From: Desulfotignum sp.
Lineage (GTDB): Bacteria > Desulfobacterota > Desulfobacteria > Desulfobacterales > Desulfobacteraceae
Direction: 5' to 3'
Assembly (NCBI GenBank): GCA_018399285.1
Contig: JAGYOW010000004.1
Coordinates: forward strand, 1-64,000
Length of the DNA stretch: 64,000 bases
The translations under genes were made by a program, and so were the position numbers. Positions 9,900 through 18,760 of this stretch are shown piece by piece. Each line of letters begins with the position of its first letter. Position 1 is the stretch's first letter. The notes under the pieces were generated by a model, which was not told where the DNA came from, ran no database searches, and saw only the letters and a program-made list of their open reading frames with translations.

Positions 9900-10887
9900 T
9901 CAGGTCCAGGGGCGGTCACCAGAGTCCACTGCTTTTAATTCCGCAACCGTGGGCGTGGCCGTGCCCACTTGCCCACCACAATACCGGCCCCGGCATTGGC
10001 CACCACGGCACTGTCCAGAAAAGATGCGCCCGAGCCAGACTCAAGCCCAGCAAGGAGATGACCGTGTGGTGTCCTCATTCCCGGACACATCAAATACCTG
10101 CCGCCCTTTGATGCGATCACATGGGGGCGGCATTTTTTTCAACAGCACCATGCCGTGTTTGCCGCAGGTGATCACCACGGTCCAGGGCCACGGTGTTTAA
10201 AAAAGCGATTCACCGGCGGCAAACAGATCTTTCTGGCAAGTGATGTCCATGTTGGCGGCCACGGCTGCTTCTTTCTGATTGGGGGTCAGCACGGACAATT
10301 CGGGCGTATATTTTGTCAAATTCAGATTTAGGTCTGCTTTCAGGTCAGAACCCCCGTGCTTCCGGGCCAGATCCACGGTGTGGGCCACCAGCCCGGTGTG
10401 ACCAGTCCCTTTGTCATAATCGGAAATACGATCAGGTCCACTCTGGTCCATCATGCCGGTCATGATGCGTCCTTTTGAGCCGGGCCAGCGTCTCCTCGCG
10501 GGCTGATGGGCCGCCGCACTCCTTTCGGTCAATGCGCAGCACCTGCTGGCTGGAAGCGCATGATCCGTGTTTTCAGGGTGGTGGGACGGTCCGGTTCGCT
10601 GTGGATGATGCGGGTGCAAACCCCCTGAATCTGAGCTTTTCCAGGATCATCTGCCGGCCTTGCCGGTTCCGCCGTGCCGATGGCCGACTATGCCGCCCAT
10701 GGCCGTGAGGCTGTTGATCTACGTTCCCGGCCCCGCCCAGGGTGTGGTTTTCTTCCACGGCCACAACGGGTACGGCGGGGTTTCCGGTGAAAATGCGGTC
10801 CACCCGGCCCTACAGGTATTCATATCGATCATCAGATCCCCGATCGTTGCGAGAACTCCGAATCTGTTGAAACCGGTCAATATCCAT
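9900..10887 (-). CDS. rfaE1: D-glycero-beta-D-manno-heptose-7-phosphate kinase domain (RfaE1-type PfkB kinase, frameshifted)
   Basis: Reconstructed peptides follow the PfkB-family heptose kinase closely: TIGDLMID, VPVVAVEENHTLGGAGNV, SDYDKG, LSVLTPNQKEA, VFDVSG, and ANAGAGIVVGK near the end. The span of about 329 codons fits the kinase-only form, which phosphorylates heptose-7-phosphate for lipopolysaccharide core assembly. The start at 10887 (MDIDRFQQI) overlaps the end of the thrH-like gene by a few bases. No nucleotidyltransferase domain is visible after it, since the stop at 9900 is followed by the tRNA. At least five frame breaks prevent a continuous translation. Confidence 0.75.
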
Positions 10888-10889
10888 GG

Positions 10890-11501
10890 TCAGCGAATCC
10901 AGCAGCCGGGACAGCATGGCTCTAAGTTCACTGATAATCCCTTGTCACGGAAATATCCGGTATTCTGCCATTACAGTTTCCGGGGGTTTAAAGAAAAATC
11001 CATGGTCTGAAGCTGAATCATGGCAATATCATTATAAGAATCCTGAAAGCGATCACCTTAGATAGTTCAAGGCCTGAAAACGCCTGCACGGCTTTATGTT
11101 TCGGTTGTCAATACGCAGATTGTAATGGGTGATATTGCCCTGGGCATCCATGGTCAAAGGCTGTGGCACAACAGCGTGGAAACTCCCCAGTTTGGCCATC
11201 AGGGGCCGGGCAAACTCTTCAAACGCGTATCCGGATAAAATAATGAACTGGGACCGACCGGATCCAGTCCAGCAGTGTTTCCTTTGGCGCCGGGCGGATC
11301 CAGGGTGGCGATGACCCGTTGAATATCCTGAATTTTCAGCTGGCTTCTCTTTTTAAAAATGGCCAGACGGCGGGTCATGAGCACATCATAATCACTTATA
11401 TCCCGGGTGGTCAGTTTCAACTCTCAATACCGGTTTTCCGGGCCACATTGATCCAGATTTCCGGCAAAACACTCTTCCAGATCTGCCACAATCAGTTTCA
11501 T
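10890..11501 (-). CDS. thrH: ThrH-type phosphoserine phosphatase/homoserine phosphotransferase (frameshifted)
   Basis: A HAD-superfamily enzyme. Reconstructed segments MKLIVADLEECF, LKLTTRDISDYDVLMTRRLAI, LKIQDIQRVIATLDP, then IILSD-like LFYPD/DTR and AFGDSYND-like residues match ThrH of pseudomonads along its whole length of about 203 residues. ThrH removes phosphate from phosphoserine and can pass it to homoserine. The start codon overlaps the stop of the upstream homoserine dehydrogenase (ATGA overlap), so the two are translationally coupled, in keeping with a homoserine-related role. Several indels break the frame. Confidence 0.8.
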
Positions 11502-12794
11502 TGTGCCTCATCTTCAATGCGGATCACCATGGGGCGTTTCACCACGCAATTTGGTTTCCGTGGATCCGGCTTAGCCCGCTGTGATCCATTCCTCTTGGCC
11601 ACATGGGTGATCATCACCACCGACAGTCCCGCTGGGCATTGCGCCCCGCCGCTGCACGGGAGCTGATGTTGATTTTGTTCTCCCTGTAAATGCCGGTAAT
11701 CCGGGAGCCAGCACCCGGGATGGTCCTGGGCCTCGAACCGCAGGTAATAGCGGGTCATGAGTTCGTTCATGGACAAAATGGGAATATGCCGGATATTTTC
11801 TTGTGGATACCCCAGATGGGAACCCGGCCCGTAGCCGGAGATGATATTTCTGGCAATGTCGGCAATATCGCTGAGCACGGCCGATGCCGGGCATCATTCC
11901 ATGAGCATGGTTTTGCCCGTGGCATCCGCATCACTTGGCAATGAAGCGTTCATGGGAATGGTCCACATGGGACATGATTGGTGCTGTCGATCATGGTGGG
12001 ATGGACCCGGGCTTCCACATGATCTCAGACGCTTGCCGATGGCCAGCAGCTTGATGGTGTAACCGAATGATTTGGCAAATCTAATGTCCATGGGCGTGAT
12101 GTCCCGGATGCCTTCCACATGGATGTCGGACAGATTGATTTACGCCGTGGGCTACAGGGCATTGAGAATTGCCAGTTTATAGGCCGTGTCATGGCCGTCG
12201 ATGTCCAGGGAAGCGTCTGCTTTCGGCAAACCCCAGTTCCTGGGCGGTCTTCAGGGCTTTTAAATGTGCACCTGTCCTTTGAGATCCGGGACAGGATATA
12301 GTTGCAGGTGCCGTTCAAAATGGCGGACATGGCGTTGATGTCATTGGCCACCAGGGCTCTCTGAGGGTCTTGATAATAGGGCATGCACTTTCGCCGCAGC
12401 TGGCTTCAAACGCCAGGTCCACCCGGTTTTTCCGGGGGCCGTTTCACCAGTTCACCCCCGCAGGCGACAGCAGGGCCTTGTTGGCCGTGACCACATGTTT
12501 GCCGTTTTCAAGGGCGGCAAGATAAACTGTCTGGCCGGGTGTGTGCCTGCCAGGATGAGTTCCACCACCACGTCGATATCCGTCCGTCAATACAGCCATG
12601 GCATCTGTCACCAGGGCCGACGTCGAAAGATCGATACCGCGGTCCGTGTCAATGTCGAGATCTGCAATGGTTTTCAGGTTCAGATGGGCCTCCCCGGTCC
12701 GGGATGCCAGCAGCCGGTTTTTCCGGGTCAGCAGATCAGCCACCCCCGTGCCCCACTACTCCCAGCCTGAGGATGCCGATGTGAACGTTTTCAT
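11498..12794 (-). CDS. hom: Homoserine dehydrogenase with C-terminal ACT domain (frameshifted)
   Basis: Converts aspartate semialdehyde to homoserine in threonine/methionine synthesis. From the start at 12794, broken frames give VHIGILRLGVVG (Rossmann turn), TIADLDIDTDRGID, NGKHVVTANKALL, NAMSAILNGTCNYILSRIS and the C-terminal ACT-like YYLRFEAQDHPG and MVIRIEDEAQ. The span equals about 432 codons, the normal length of the ACT-bearing form. It is the first gene of the hom-thrH-rfaE1 operon and is divergent from purM across a 170-base AT-rich gap. Frame breaks occur about every 80 bases. Confidence 0.85.
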
Positions 12795-12966
12795 GGCGTT
12801 TTTCTTTTTTCTCCGAAAAATGGATCTAAATAATTAAGCAAACAACAGTTAAATTTTGATAGATACAATATAACGGCGGCCATGTCAAAAGCTTTGACTT
12901 TAAAGCCCGACTGTTTATCATCTTATGGTTTTATTGACAGCCAATTGCCCATATAAGGTGAATTTC

Positions 12967-14010
12967 ATGAATGATTCTTTGACATATGCAGATGCCGGGG
13001 TTGATATCGACAAAGCCAACCAGCTGGTGGACCGGATCAAGGAGATTGCCCGATCCACTCCCAGATCCGGTGTCATGGGAGAAATCGGCGGATTCGGCGG
13101 CCTGTTTTCTCTTAATCTGTCCAATATTGAAAATCCCGTACTGGTCAGCTCCACGGACGGGGTGGGTACCAAACTGAAAATCGCGTTTCTCATGGACCGG
13201 CATGACACCATCGGCATCGATCTGGTGGCCATGTGCGTCAACGACATCATTGTCCAGGGTGCCAAACCATTGTTTTTTCTGGATTACCTGGCCATGGGCC
13301 GCCTGGACAACACCGTGGCGGAACAGATCATCCAAGGCATCGCCATCGGCTGTACCAAAGCCGGATGCGCGCTGATCGGCGGGGAAACCGCTGAAATGCC
13401 GGGCATTTATCAGGATGGTGAATATGATCTGTCCGGGTTTGCCGTGGGCATTGTGGACAATGACAAAATCATTGACGGCTCCGATATCCGTCCGGGACAT
13501 CAGCTCATCGGCTTAGGGTCCAGCGGCGTTCATTCCAATGGGTTTTCTCTGGTCAGAAAAATATTTTTCGATCACTGCAAACTCGATGTGCACACACACA
13601 TGCCGGAACTGGGCACCACGCTGGGAGAGGAACTGCTGCGGCCCACCACCATTTATGTACCCTCTATCCACAATCTGATGCGGGACCTGCCCGTTCACGG
13701 GCTGGCCCATATCACCGGCGGCGGCATCGATGAAAACATCATCCGGGTGATTCCGGATGCCTGCAAAATTCTGATCCGCAAAAATGCCTGGCAAAGACCC
13801 CCCATATTTGACCTGCTTCAGGCATCCGGCCATGTGTCGGATACTGAGATGCACCGGACCTTCAACAACGGCATCGGCATGATCCTGGTCATCCCGGAGA
13901 AATCAGCTGAAGATGTCATGGACCGGCTCAAAGCCATGAATGAGCCGGCGTTTTTCATCGGTGAAGTCACGGACAGAAAAAATAATGAAGCACAGGTCCA
14001 GTGGATCTGA
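12967..14010 (+). CDS. purM: Phosphoribosylformylglycinamidine cyclo-ligase (AIR synthetase)
   Basis: Catalyses the ATP-dependent ring closure of FGAM to AIR in purine synthesis. The family signature is complete: LTYADAGVDIDKANQLVDRI, GGFGGLF, VSSTDGVGTKLKIA (substrate loop), GIDLVAMCVNDIIVQGA, GGETAEMPG, LGSSGVHSNGFSL and HITGGGIDENI. I choose the ATG at 12967 (MNDSLTY), behind AAGGTG, rather than the in-frame ATG at 12925; it gives 347 residues, the usual size. The frame is clean, in sharp contrast to the broken hom gene next to it. Confidence 0.97.
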   Translation: MNDSLTYADAGVDIDKANQLVDRIKEIARSTPRSGVMGEIGGFGGLFSLNLSNIENPVLVSSTDGVGTKLKIAFLMDRHDTIGIDLVAMCVNDIIVQGAKPLFFLDYLAMGRLDNTVAEQIIQGIAIGCTKAGCALIGGETAEMPGIYQDGEYDLSGFAVGIVDNDKIIDGSDIRPGHQLIGLGSSGVHSNGFSLVRKIFFDHCKLDVHTHMPELGTTLGEELLRPTTIYVPSIHNLMRDLPVHGLAHITGGGIDENIIRVIPDACKILIRKNAWQRPPIFDLLQASGHVSDTEMHRTFNNGIGMILVIPEKSAEDVMDRLKAMNEPAFFIGEVTDRKNNEAQVQWI

Positions 14011-14035
14011 TTGTTTATGATCGTTCCGGTTCTTT

Positions 14036-15043
14036 ATGATTGTTCTGGGTATTGAATCGTCGTGTGATGAAACCGCTGCTGCCGTCGTAGACGGACACAA
14101 CCGGATTCTGTCTTCAGTGATCGCATCCCAGGTGGATGCGCACAGACCCTATGGCGGCGTGGTTCCGGAACTGGCCTCCCGCATGCATGTCCAGGCCATC
14201 ACCCCGGTGGTGACCCGGGCCATGGATGAGGCCAACCTGTCGATTCAAGATATGGACGGGGTGGCGGCCACCCGGGGACCCGGGCTTGTGGGGGCGCTCC
14301 TGGTGGGATTTACCTTTGCCAAAGCCTTTGCCTGGGCCAAAAACCTGCCTTTTGCCGGGGTCAATCACCTGGAAGCCCATATTCATTCCCTGCTGTTATG
14401 CCGGCCGGCCCCTGAATTTCCTTTTATCGCCCTGGTGGTGTCGGGCGGACATACCAATATTTATCATGTGGTTTCCGACAACCGGTTTGAACTGATGGGC
14501 CAGACCCGGGACGATGCCGCCGGAGAAGCCTTTGACAAAGTCGCCAAAACGTTGAGCCTGGGATATCCCGGCGGTCCCGTGATCGAGGCGATGGCAAAGC
14601 ACAGTGACCCCGGGGATATTGTGTTTCCCAGGTCTCTGCTGGAAAAAGGCAGTTTTGATTTCAGTTTTTCAGGGCTTAAATCCGCCGTGGCCCGGTATGT
14701 TCATGAGCATCCGCTCCAGGGCGACAAAGACAAAGCCCGGGTGGCGGCCGCGTTCCAGGCGGCGGTCATCGATGTGGTGTGCGAAAAACTGGTGGCAGCG
14801 GCCCAGTCCCGGCACTGCCGGCAGATCGGCATTTCCGGCGGGGTGTCCGCCAATCAGACCCTGGTGGCGGCCCTGACCCGCCGGGCGGCCCGGCATCAGA
14901 TTGAAGTGATTGCCCCGCCCGTGTCTTTGTGCGGGGACAATGCCGCCATGGTGGCGGCCAGGGGCGCGGTCATGATCCGGGACGGCCATCTCTGCGGCCT
15001 GGACGGGGACGTGTTTTCCAGGGCCCTGAACCTGTCTGCCTGA
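14036..15043 (+). CDS. tsaD: tRNA N6-adenosine threonylcarbamoyltransferase
   Basis: Transfers the threonylcarbamoyl group to A37 of ANN-decoding tRNAs, with TsaB/TsaE partners encoded elsewhere. Motifs: IVLGIESSCDETAAAVVD at the N-terminus, VPELASRMHVQAITPV, the metal-binding HLEAHIHSLLL, VVSGGHTNIYHV, DDAAGEAFDKVAK, GGPVIEAMA, FSGLKSAV, and GGVSANQTL/CGDNAAMVAARG in the C-terminal lobe. Length 335 residues is standard. It lies 25 bases after purM on the same strand and converges on nagZ. Confidence 0.97.
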   Translation: MIVLGIESSCDETAAAVVDGHNRILSSVIASQVDAHRPYGGVVPELASRMHVQAITPVVTRAMDEANLSIQDMDGVAATRGPGLVGALLVGFTFAKAFAWAKNLPFAGVNHLEAHIHSLLLCRPAPEFPFIALVVSGGHTNIYHVVSDNRFELMGQTRDDAAGEAFDKVAKTLSLGYPGGPVIEAMAKHSDPGDIVFPRSLLEKGSFDFSFSGLKSAVARYVHEHPLQGDKDKARVAAAFQAAVIDVVCEKLVAAAQSRHCRQIGISGGVSANQTLVAALTRRAARHQIEVIAPPVSLCGDNAAMVAARGAVMIRDGHLCGLDGDVFSRALNLSA

Positions 15044-15050
15044 CAAAGAA

Positions 15051-16056
15051 TCACCACTGATCCGGTTTTTTCCATCCTAAGTACTTTTCCTTATATCGGT
15101 ACATTCTTTGAACACACAACCGGCCGGATTCCCGGGCTTCCGGGTCGGATGCCAGCTGCCGGGTCAGGGCAATGACCGCTTTTTCAATGTCCGGCCCTGG
15201 TGACAGATCAGTGCCAGGTCAATGCCGGATGCCAGCACCTGTGCCATGCAGACATCCATATCCTGATCAATGGCTTTCATGTCCAGATCATCCGTGAGTA
15301 CCAGGCCGTCAAATCCCAGGGTGTGCCGGACCAGGTCACGGGCAATGGCCTGACAGGCTGGCCTGCCACGGGGATTCCAGCCGGGGGCACAGAATATGGA
15401 TATCATGATGCCGGCCGCATCCGCGCGCACGGCCGCCTCAAAGGGGAATCAGGTCCACCGCCTGAAGATCGGCCATGTCCACGTCCAGTTCAGGCAGCTG
15501 ATGGTGGGAATCCAGCACGGTGCGGCCGATGCCTGAAAAATGCTTGGCCACGGCCATGATGCCCGATGATTGCAGGGTCTGGATCACGGTGGTGCCCAGA
15601 TCCGCCACGGTGTGGGCATCGGCATCTCCGGAAACGCCCGGGTTTTCATGATGGAATCTGTGCCCGGGGGGCACCACATCCACCACAGGCGCCAGATCCA
15701 TGTTGATCCCCGCCTGCCTGAGTTCTCCGGCCGTGATCCGGGCAAAGGCTTCTGCCTGTTCCCGGTTCGATCAGAGGGTTGCCGTCAAACTGAGTGAACG
15801 GGGCGGAGCCGTGACACAGCCCCGCCCTCCTGGTCCACGGCAATGAACAGCGGGGGCAGATCGCAGGATGCGGCAAATGCCTGGGCACGGGCGCACAGGG
15901 CTGCCACCTGATCCGGGAAACGATATTGGGCTTAAACAAAATAATGCCCCCGGCCTGATACTCACGGATGATGGTTTCCAGATCCTTATTGAATTCAGTG
16001 CCGTTGAATCCCAGCATCAACCGCTGGCCGGCCAGGTGCCGGATCATTTTATCCAT
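15051..16056 (-). CDS. nagZ: Beta-N-acetylhexosaminidase, glycoside hydrolase family 3 NagZ-like (frameshifted)
   Basis: Releases N-acetylglucosamine from cell-wall muropeptides. Peptides recoverable in three frames: RLMLGFNGTEF, EYQAGGIILFKPNI, MDLAPVVDV, GIMAVAKHFSGIGRT (the catalytic-loop His region, usually KHFPGHG), GLVLTDDLDMKAI and ASGIDLALIC, ending RYKEKYLG. The length implied from 16056 to 15051 is about 335 codons, normal for NagZ. The start overlaps the stop of the His-rich gene by 8 bases, so it is the last gene of a coupled three-gene operon. Three to five indels break it. Confidence 0.83.
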
Positions 16057-16366
16057 GCAGGTGTTCACTTGCCTGTTTCAACTGCTGCGTCACCTGTTCA
16101 GACAGGTCCCCGGCCTGTGTCAGGTGGGCCGCAATCGTGTCCAGCCCGGCCTGTTTTGCTTTTTTTGCCCAGGAATAATAATTGTCCTTGTGGCTGTCAT
16201 TGTGATCCACCCAGTGGGCCAGAAGCACGGCCAGTTTTTCTCTGGTGGACATGTCGGGTTTCGCGTCATGGGGATGGGCATGATCGTGTTCGTGGGTATG
16301 GTCATGTTCGTGGGTATGGGTATGATCATGATCATGGGGATGGCTGTGTTCGTGTTTGTGACTCAT
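16049..16366 (-). CDS. Small histidine-rich protein, probable metal binder
   Basis: 105 residues. The first 35 are built from His-Asp/His-Glu/His-Thr repeats (HPHDHDHTHTHEHDHTHEHD) with about 15 histidines; the rest is a helical domain with REKLAVLLAHWVDHNDSH and SWAKKAKQAGLDTIAAHL. Such His tails bind nickel, zinc or cobalt; the helical part resembles short domains attached to metal-handling proteins in anaerobes. Its start overlaps the stop of the DisA_N gene (ATGA) and its end overlaps nagZ. Metal binding is inference from composition; no specific role can be read. Confidence 0.8.
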   Translation of the reverse strand: MSHKHEHSHPHDHDHTHTHEHDHTHEHDHAHPHDAKPDMSTREKLAVLLAHWVDHNDSHKDNYYSWAKKAKQAGLDTIAAHLTQAGDLSEQVTQQLKQASEHLHG

Positions 16367-17853
16367 AAAAGCACTCCATTTAAATAATTTTCCAGAACCA
16401 CAGGTTCCGGGATATGTTGACTCATGGGCCGCCAGTCGCTGAACGCACTGATTTCAATGCCGTTGTAAATAATGGACACGGGACGATCCGCAGACACCAC
16501 CACCACGATAATCCCTGAATTGGCGGCGGAAAACCGCAGCGCGGAATTATACCGGGCCCCCCGGGCCATTTTTTCCCATTCAATGGTGCGGCCGTCCAGC
16601 AGACAGGCAAATCCATGGATGCAGGTGTCTGCGGTCAGATGAATGGCCCCGTCGATTTTCAGCAGAGAACAGGCCAGTTCAATGTTCCGGGATTCCATCA
16701 GGCTTAAGGGCGGGTCCAGCACATGGCCGGACAGCCGCGTGGGCGGATCATTGAGGTCGATCACCAGGGTGCACCCATGGCGGTCCCGGCCCGCACTGTG
16801 CACCAGATGAGACACCACCTGGAAAAGCACCGTGGCCCGGTCCGTATCCAGATCCGTGTCCAGAAGCAGTTCTTCCAGCTCCACCAGCCGGGCCTCCCGG
16901 GTGATGGAATGAAAACTGCCGTCAAAAAAAGAAGCAATCCGGGCGTCCTTGATGTCCAGAAACCCGTAATCCCCCCGGAAATGGGCCACAATCGCATCAT
17001 CAGGCACGGGTTCATCCGTGATGCCGATGAGGGTCCGGCCGTCGGACACCAGTTTTCTGTCGGAATCTTCCACCGCCACCATCAGCTTGCGGATATGTTT
17101 GACATTGAACAGCTGAGGCCGCTGATGTTTTTGAATCCGGGTGATGAATTCAATTTTTGAAATCTGTGCGGGATCGCAGAAAAACAGCACCCCCCTGGGC
17201 CAGGCCCCCTCTTCCCGGGTTTTGGAAATATCCAGGACATTGTTTAAAATGGCCGGCACCTGAAGTTTGCTGTCATGGGCCAGGTGCCGGTCCCGTTGAT
17301 CCACAATATGATCGGCAATGGCCTGGAGGGCATAATTTTCAAGGGCATATTCCGATGAATGAATCGGGGCGTTTTTACCGTTATAATCATGAATCAGCAG
17401 CGTGGCCGCCTGTTCCAGCCACCGCTGTGCCGGATAAATGGAACACAGATCCGGATGGTGTTCCGTGAACCAGGCCTGATAAAAAAAATCACTGCTGCAG
17501 CAGCCATATGAAATCAGGCCGGAAAGAGCCAGGTCGTTTTCCGGAATCTGAACCCCTTCGGGCTGCCCGTGGATGACGGTGCGGATCCGGTTTTGCCACT
17601 GACTTTCTTTGGCGCTGAACATGGTATGGATCTTTACCCCGTGCCCCCGGAGCAGGTCCTGGGGGTCCAGCACCTTCACGGGATCTGCCGGATCTGCGGC
17701 ATAAATCAGCGCGACCCGGCTGGGGTGTGAAAATTTGGACAATCCGTCGGTCACCCCGTTCATGATATTGGCCACACACAATTTTCGATACAGCGTCTGA
17801 TCCATTTTCACCCTGATTTCCATTCCGCAAATCCGTTTATAAGTGATACCCAT
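16363..17853 (-). CDS. DisA_N-domain protein, possible diadenylate cyclase with variant motif
   Basis: The C-terminal 100 residues resemble the diadenylate cyclase (DAC) fold: LLKIDGAIHL (DGA motif near residue 401), CLLDGR, then RGARYNSALRFSAA near 431-444 and IVVVVSADRPVSIIYNG. In well-studied cyclases the second motif is RHR with following Ala residues; here it is ARYNSA. The first 370 residues form a separate, mostly alpha/beta region without a domain I can name. No transmembrane segment is seen. If active, it would join two ATP into c-di-AMP. First gene of the operon with the His-rich protein and NagZ, hinting at envelope homeostasis. Starts at residues 11 or 17 are also possible. Confidence 0.78.
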   Translation of the reverse strand: MGITYKRICGMEIRVKMDQTLYRKLCVANIMNGVTDGLSKFSHPSRVALIYAADPADPVKVLDPQDLLRGHGVKIHTMFSAKESQWQNRIRTVIHGQPEGVQIPENDLALSGLISYGCCSSDFFYQAWFTEHHPDLCSIYPAQRWLEQAATLLIHDYNGKNAPIHSSEYALENYALQAIADHIVDQRDRHLAHDSKLQVPAILNNVLDISKTREEGAWPRGVLFFCDPAQISKIEFITRIQKHQRPQLFNVKHIRKLMVAVEDSDRKLVSDGRTLIGITDEPVPDDAIVAHFRGDYGFLDIKDARIASFFDGSFHSITREARLVELEELLLDTDLDTDRATVLFQVVSHLVHSAGRDRHGCTLVIDLNDPPTRLSGHVLDPPLSLMESRNIELACSLLKIDGAIHLTADTCIHGFACLLDGRTIEWEKMARGARYNSALRFSAANSGIIVVVVSADRPVSIIYNGIEISAFSDWRPMSQHIPEPVVLENYLNGVLL

Positions 17854-17956
17854 GTTTCCTGGAATTTATCAAGTTTTTTTTCCCTGGCCGTTGCCCGGGT
17901 ATTGTAAAATAATCTCAAGGTTGGTATTGAAGGAACAAAAACACCCCGGAGGCCCC

Positions 17957-18562
17957 ATGCGACTATTTTCTTTTCTTTTGGTAAGTTTGATTCTTGTTTT
18001 CAGCACCGTGGCAGGCTATGCCCAATCCCGTACCGGCTATGTCACAGACCGGCTGATTCTCACCTTCAGACAGGGACCCGGGCCGTCCTATCCAGTACTG
18101 AAAACCCTGGAAAGCGACACCCGGATGACCCTTTTAGATGAACAGGGCGGTTTTTACAAGGTGCGGCTGTCATCCGGTGACACCGGTTGGGTGGACCAGC
18201 AGTTTGTGACATTTGACACGCCCAAATCCCAGGTGATCCAACAGGCGAAAGAAAAACATGCCGCATTGGAAAAACAGTTCACGGAACTGTCCACAGCCCA
18301 TGAACAGCTCAAAAACAAAATGGCGGCCCTGTCCGAAAATACGGAAGACCTGTACCAGGTCCTGGAAAAAAACAAACGCCTGGAAAATCAGAACCAGCAG
18401 CTGACCGCACGGGTCGAAAAACTGGAAAAAGATGCTGAAAATCTGTTTAAAACCAGTATGATCAAATGGTTTCTGGCCGGGTTCGGGGTTATTGTGTTCG
18501 GATGGATTCTGGGACAGACCATTTCGAGCCGAAACCGCAGACAAAGCTCTTTGCTCCGTTAA
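17957..18562 (+). CDS. SH3-domain membrane protein (TIGR04211/YgiM-like)
   Basis: The ATG at 17957 follows GGAGG and starts a signal peptide (LFSFLLVSLILVFSTVAGYA). Residues about 24-90 form a bacterial SH3 domain (YVTDRLILTFRQGPGPSYPVLKTL ... KVRLSSGDTGWV, here quoted in part). A coiled coil runs over about 95-165 (EKQFTELSTAHEQLKNKMAA), then a single membrane helix (WFLAGFGVIVFGWILG) and a short basic tail. This layout is that of the YgiM/TIGR04211 proteins, whose function is poorly known but probably periplasmic and cell-wall related. 201 residues is the normal size. Confidence 0.88.
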   Translation: MRLFSFLLVSLILVFSTVAGYAQSRTGYVTDRLILTFRQGPGPSYPVLKTLESDTRMTLLDEQGGFYKVRLSSGDTGWVDQQFVTFDTPKSQVIQQAKEKHAALEKQFTELSTAHEQLKNKMAALSENTEDLYQVLEKNKRLENQNQQLTARVEKLEKDAENLFKTSMIKWFLAGFGVIVFGWILGQTISSRNRRQSSLLR

Positions 18563-18649
18563 GTCTCATCACGGGTACCCAACCCGGGTCAACCATTCTC
18601 CCGGACAGGGTCTGTCATATCATTTCGGACATGAAACATTGTTTTTTTC

Positions 18650-18678
18650 TTGACACCTGTGTCTTAAAGCGGTTTATT
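18650..18678 (+). promoter_or_regulatory. Candidate sigma-70 promoter of the acyl-CoA ligase gene
   Basis: TTGACA at 18650-18655, a 17-base spacer and TTTATT at 18673-18678. The -35 box overlaps an inverted repeat GACAC-CT-GTGTC (18652-18663) that could be an operator. The -10 box matches at 4 of 6 positions only. Confidence 0.4.
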
Positions 18679-18760
18679 GTATCAATAAATATTTATGATC
18701 GAAAGCAACGGGTTGTAAGCAATCACAGGGATGACTTAACTTTTTTGAAAGGAGCTGACC

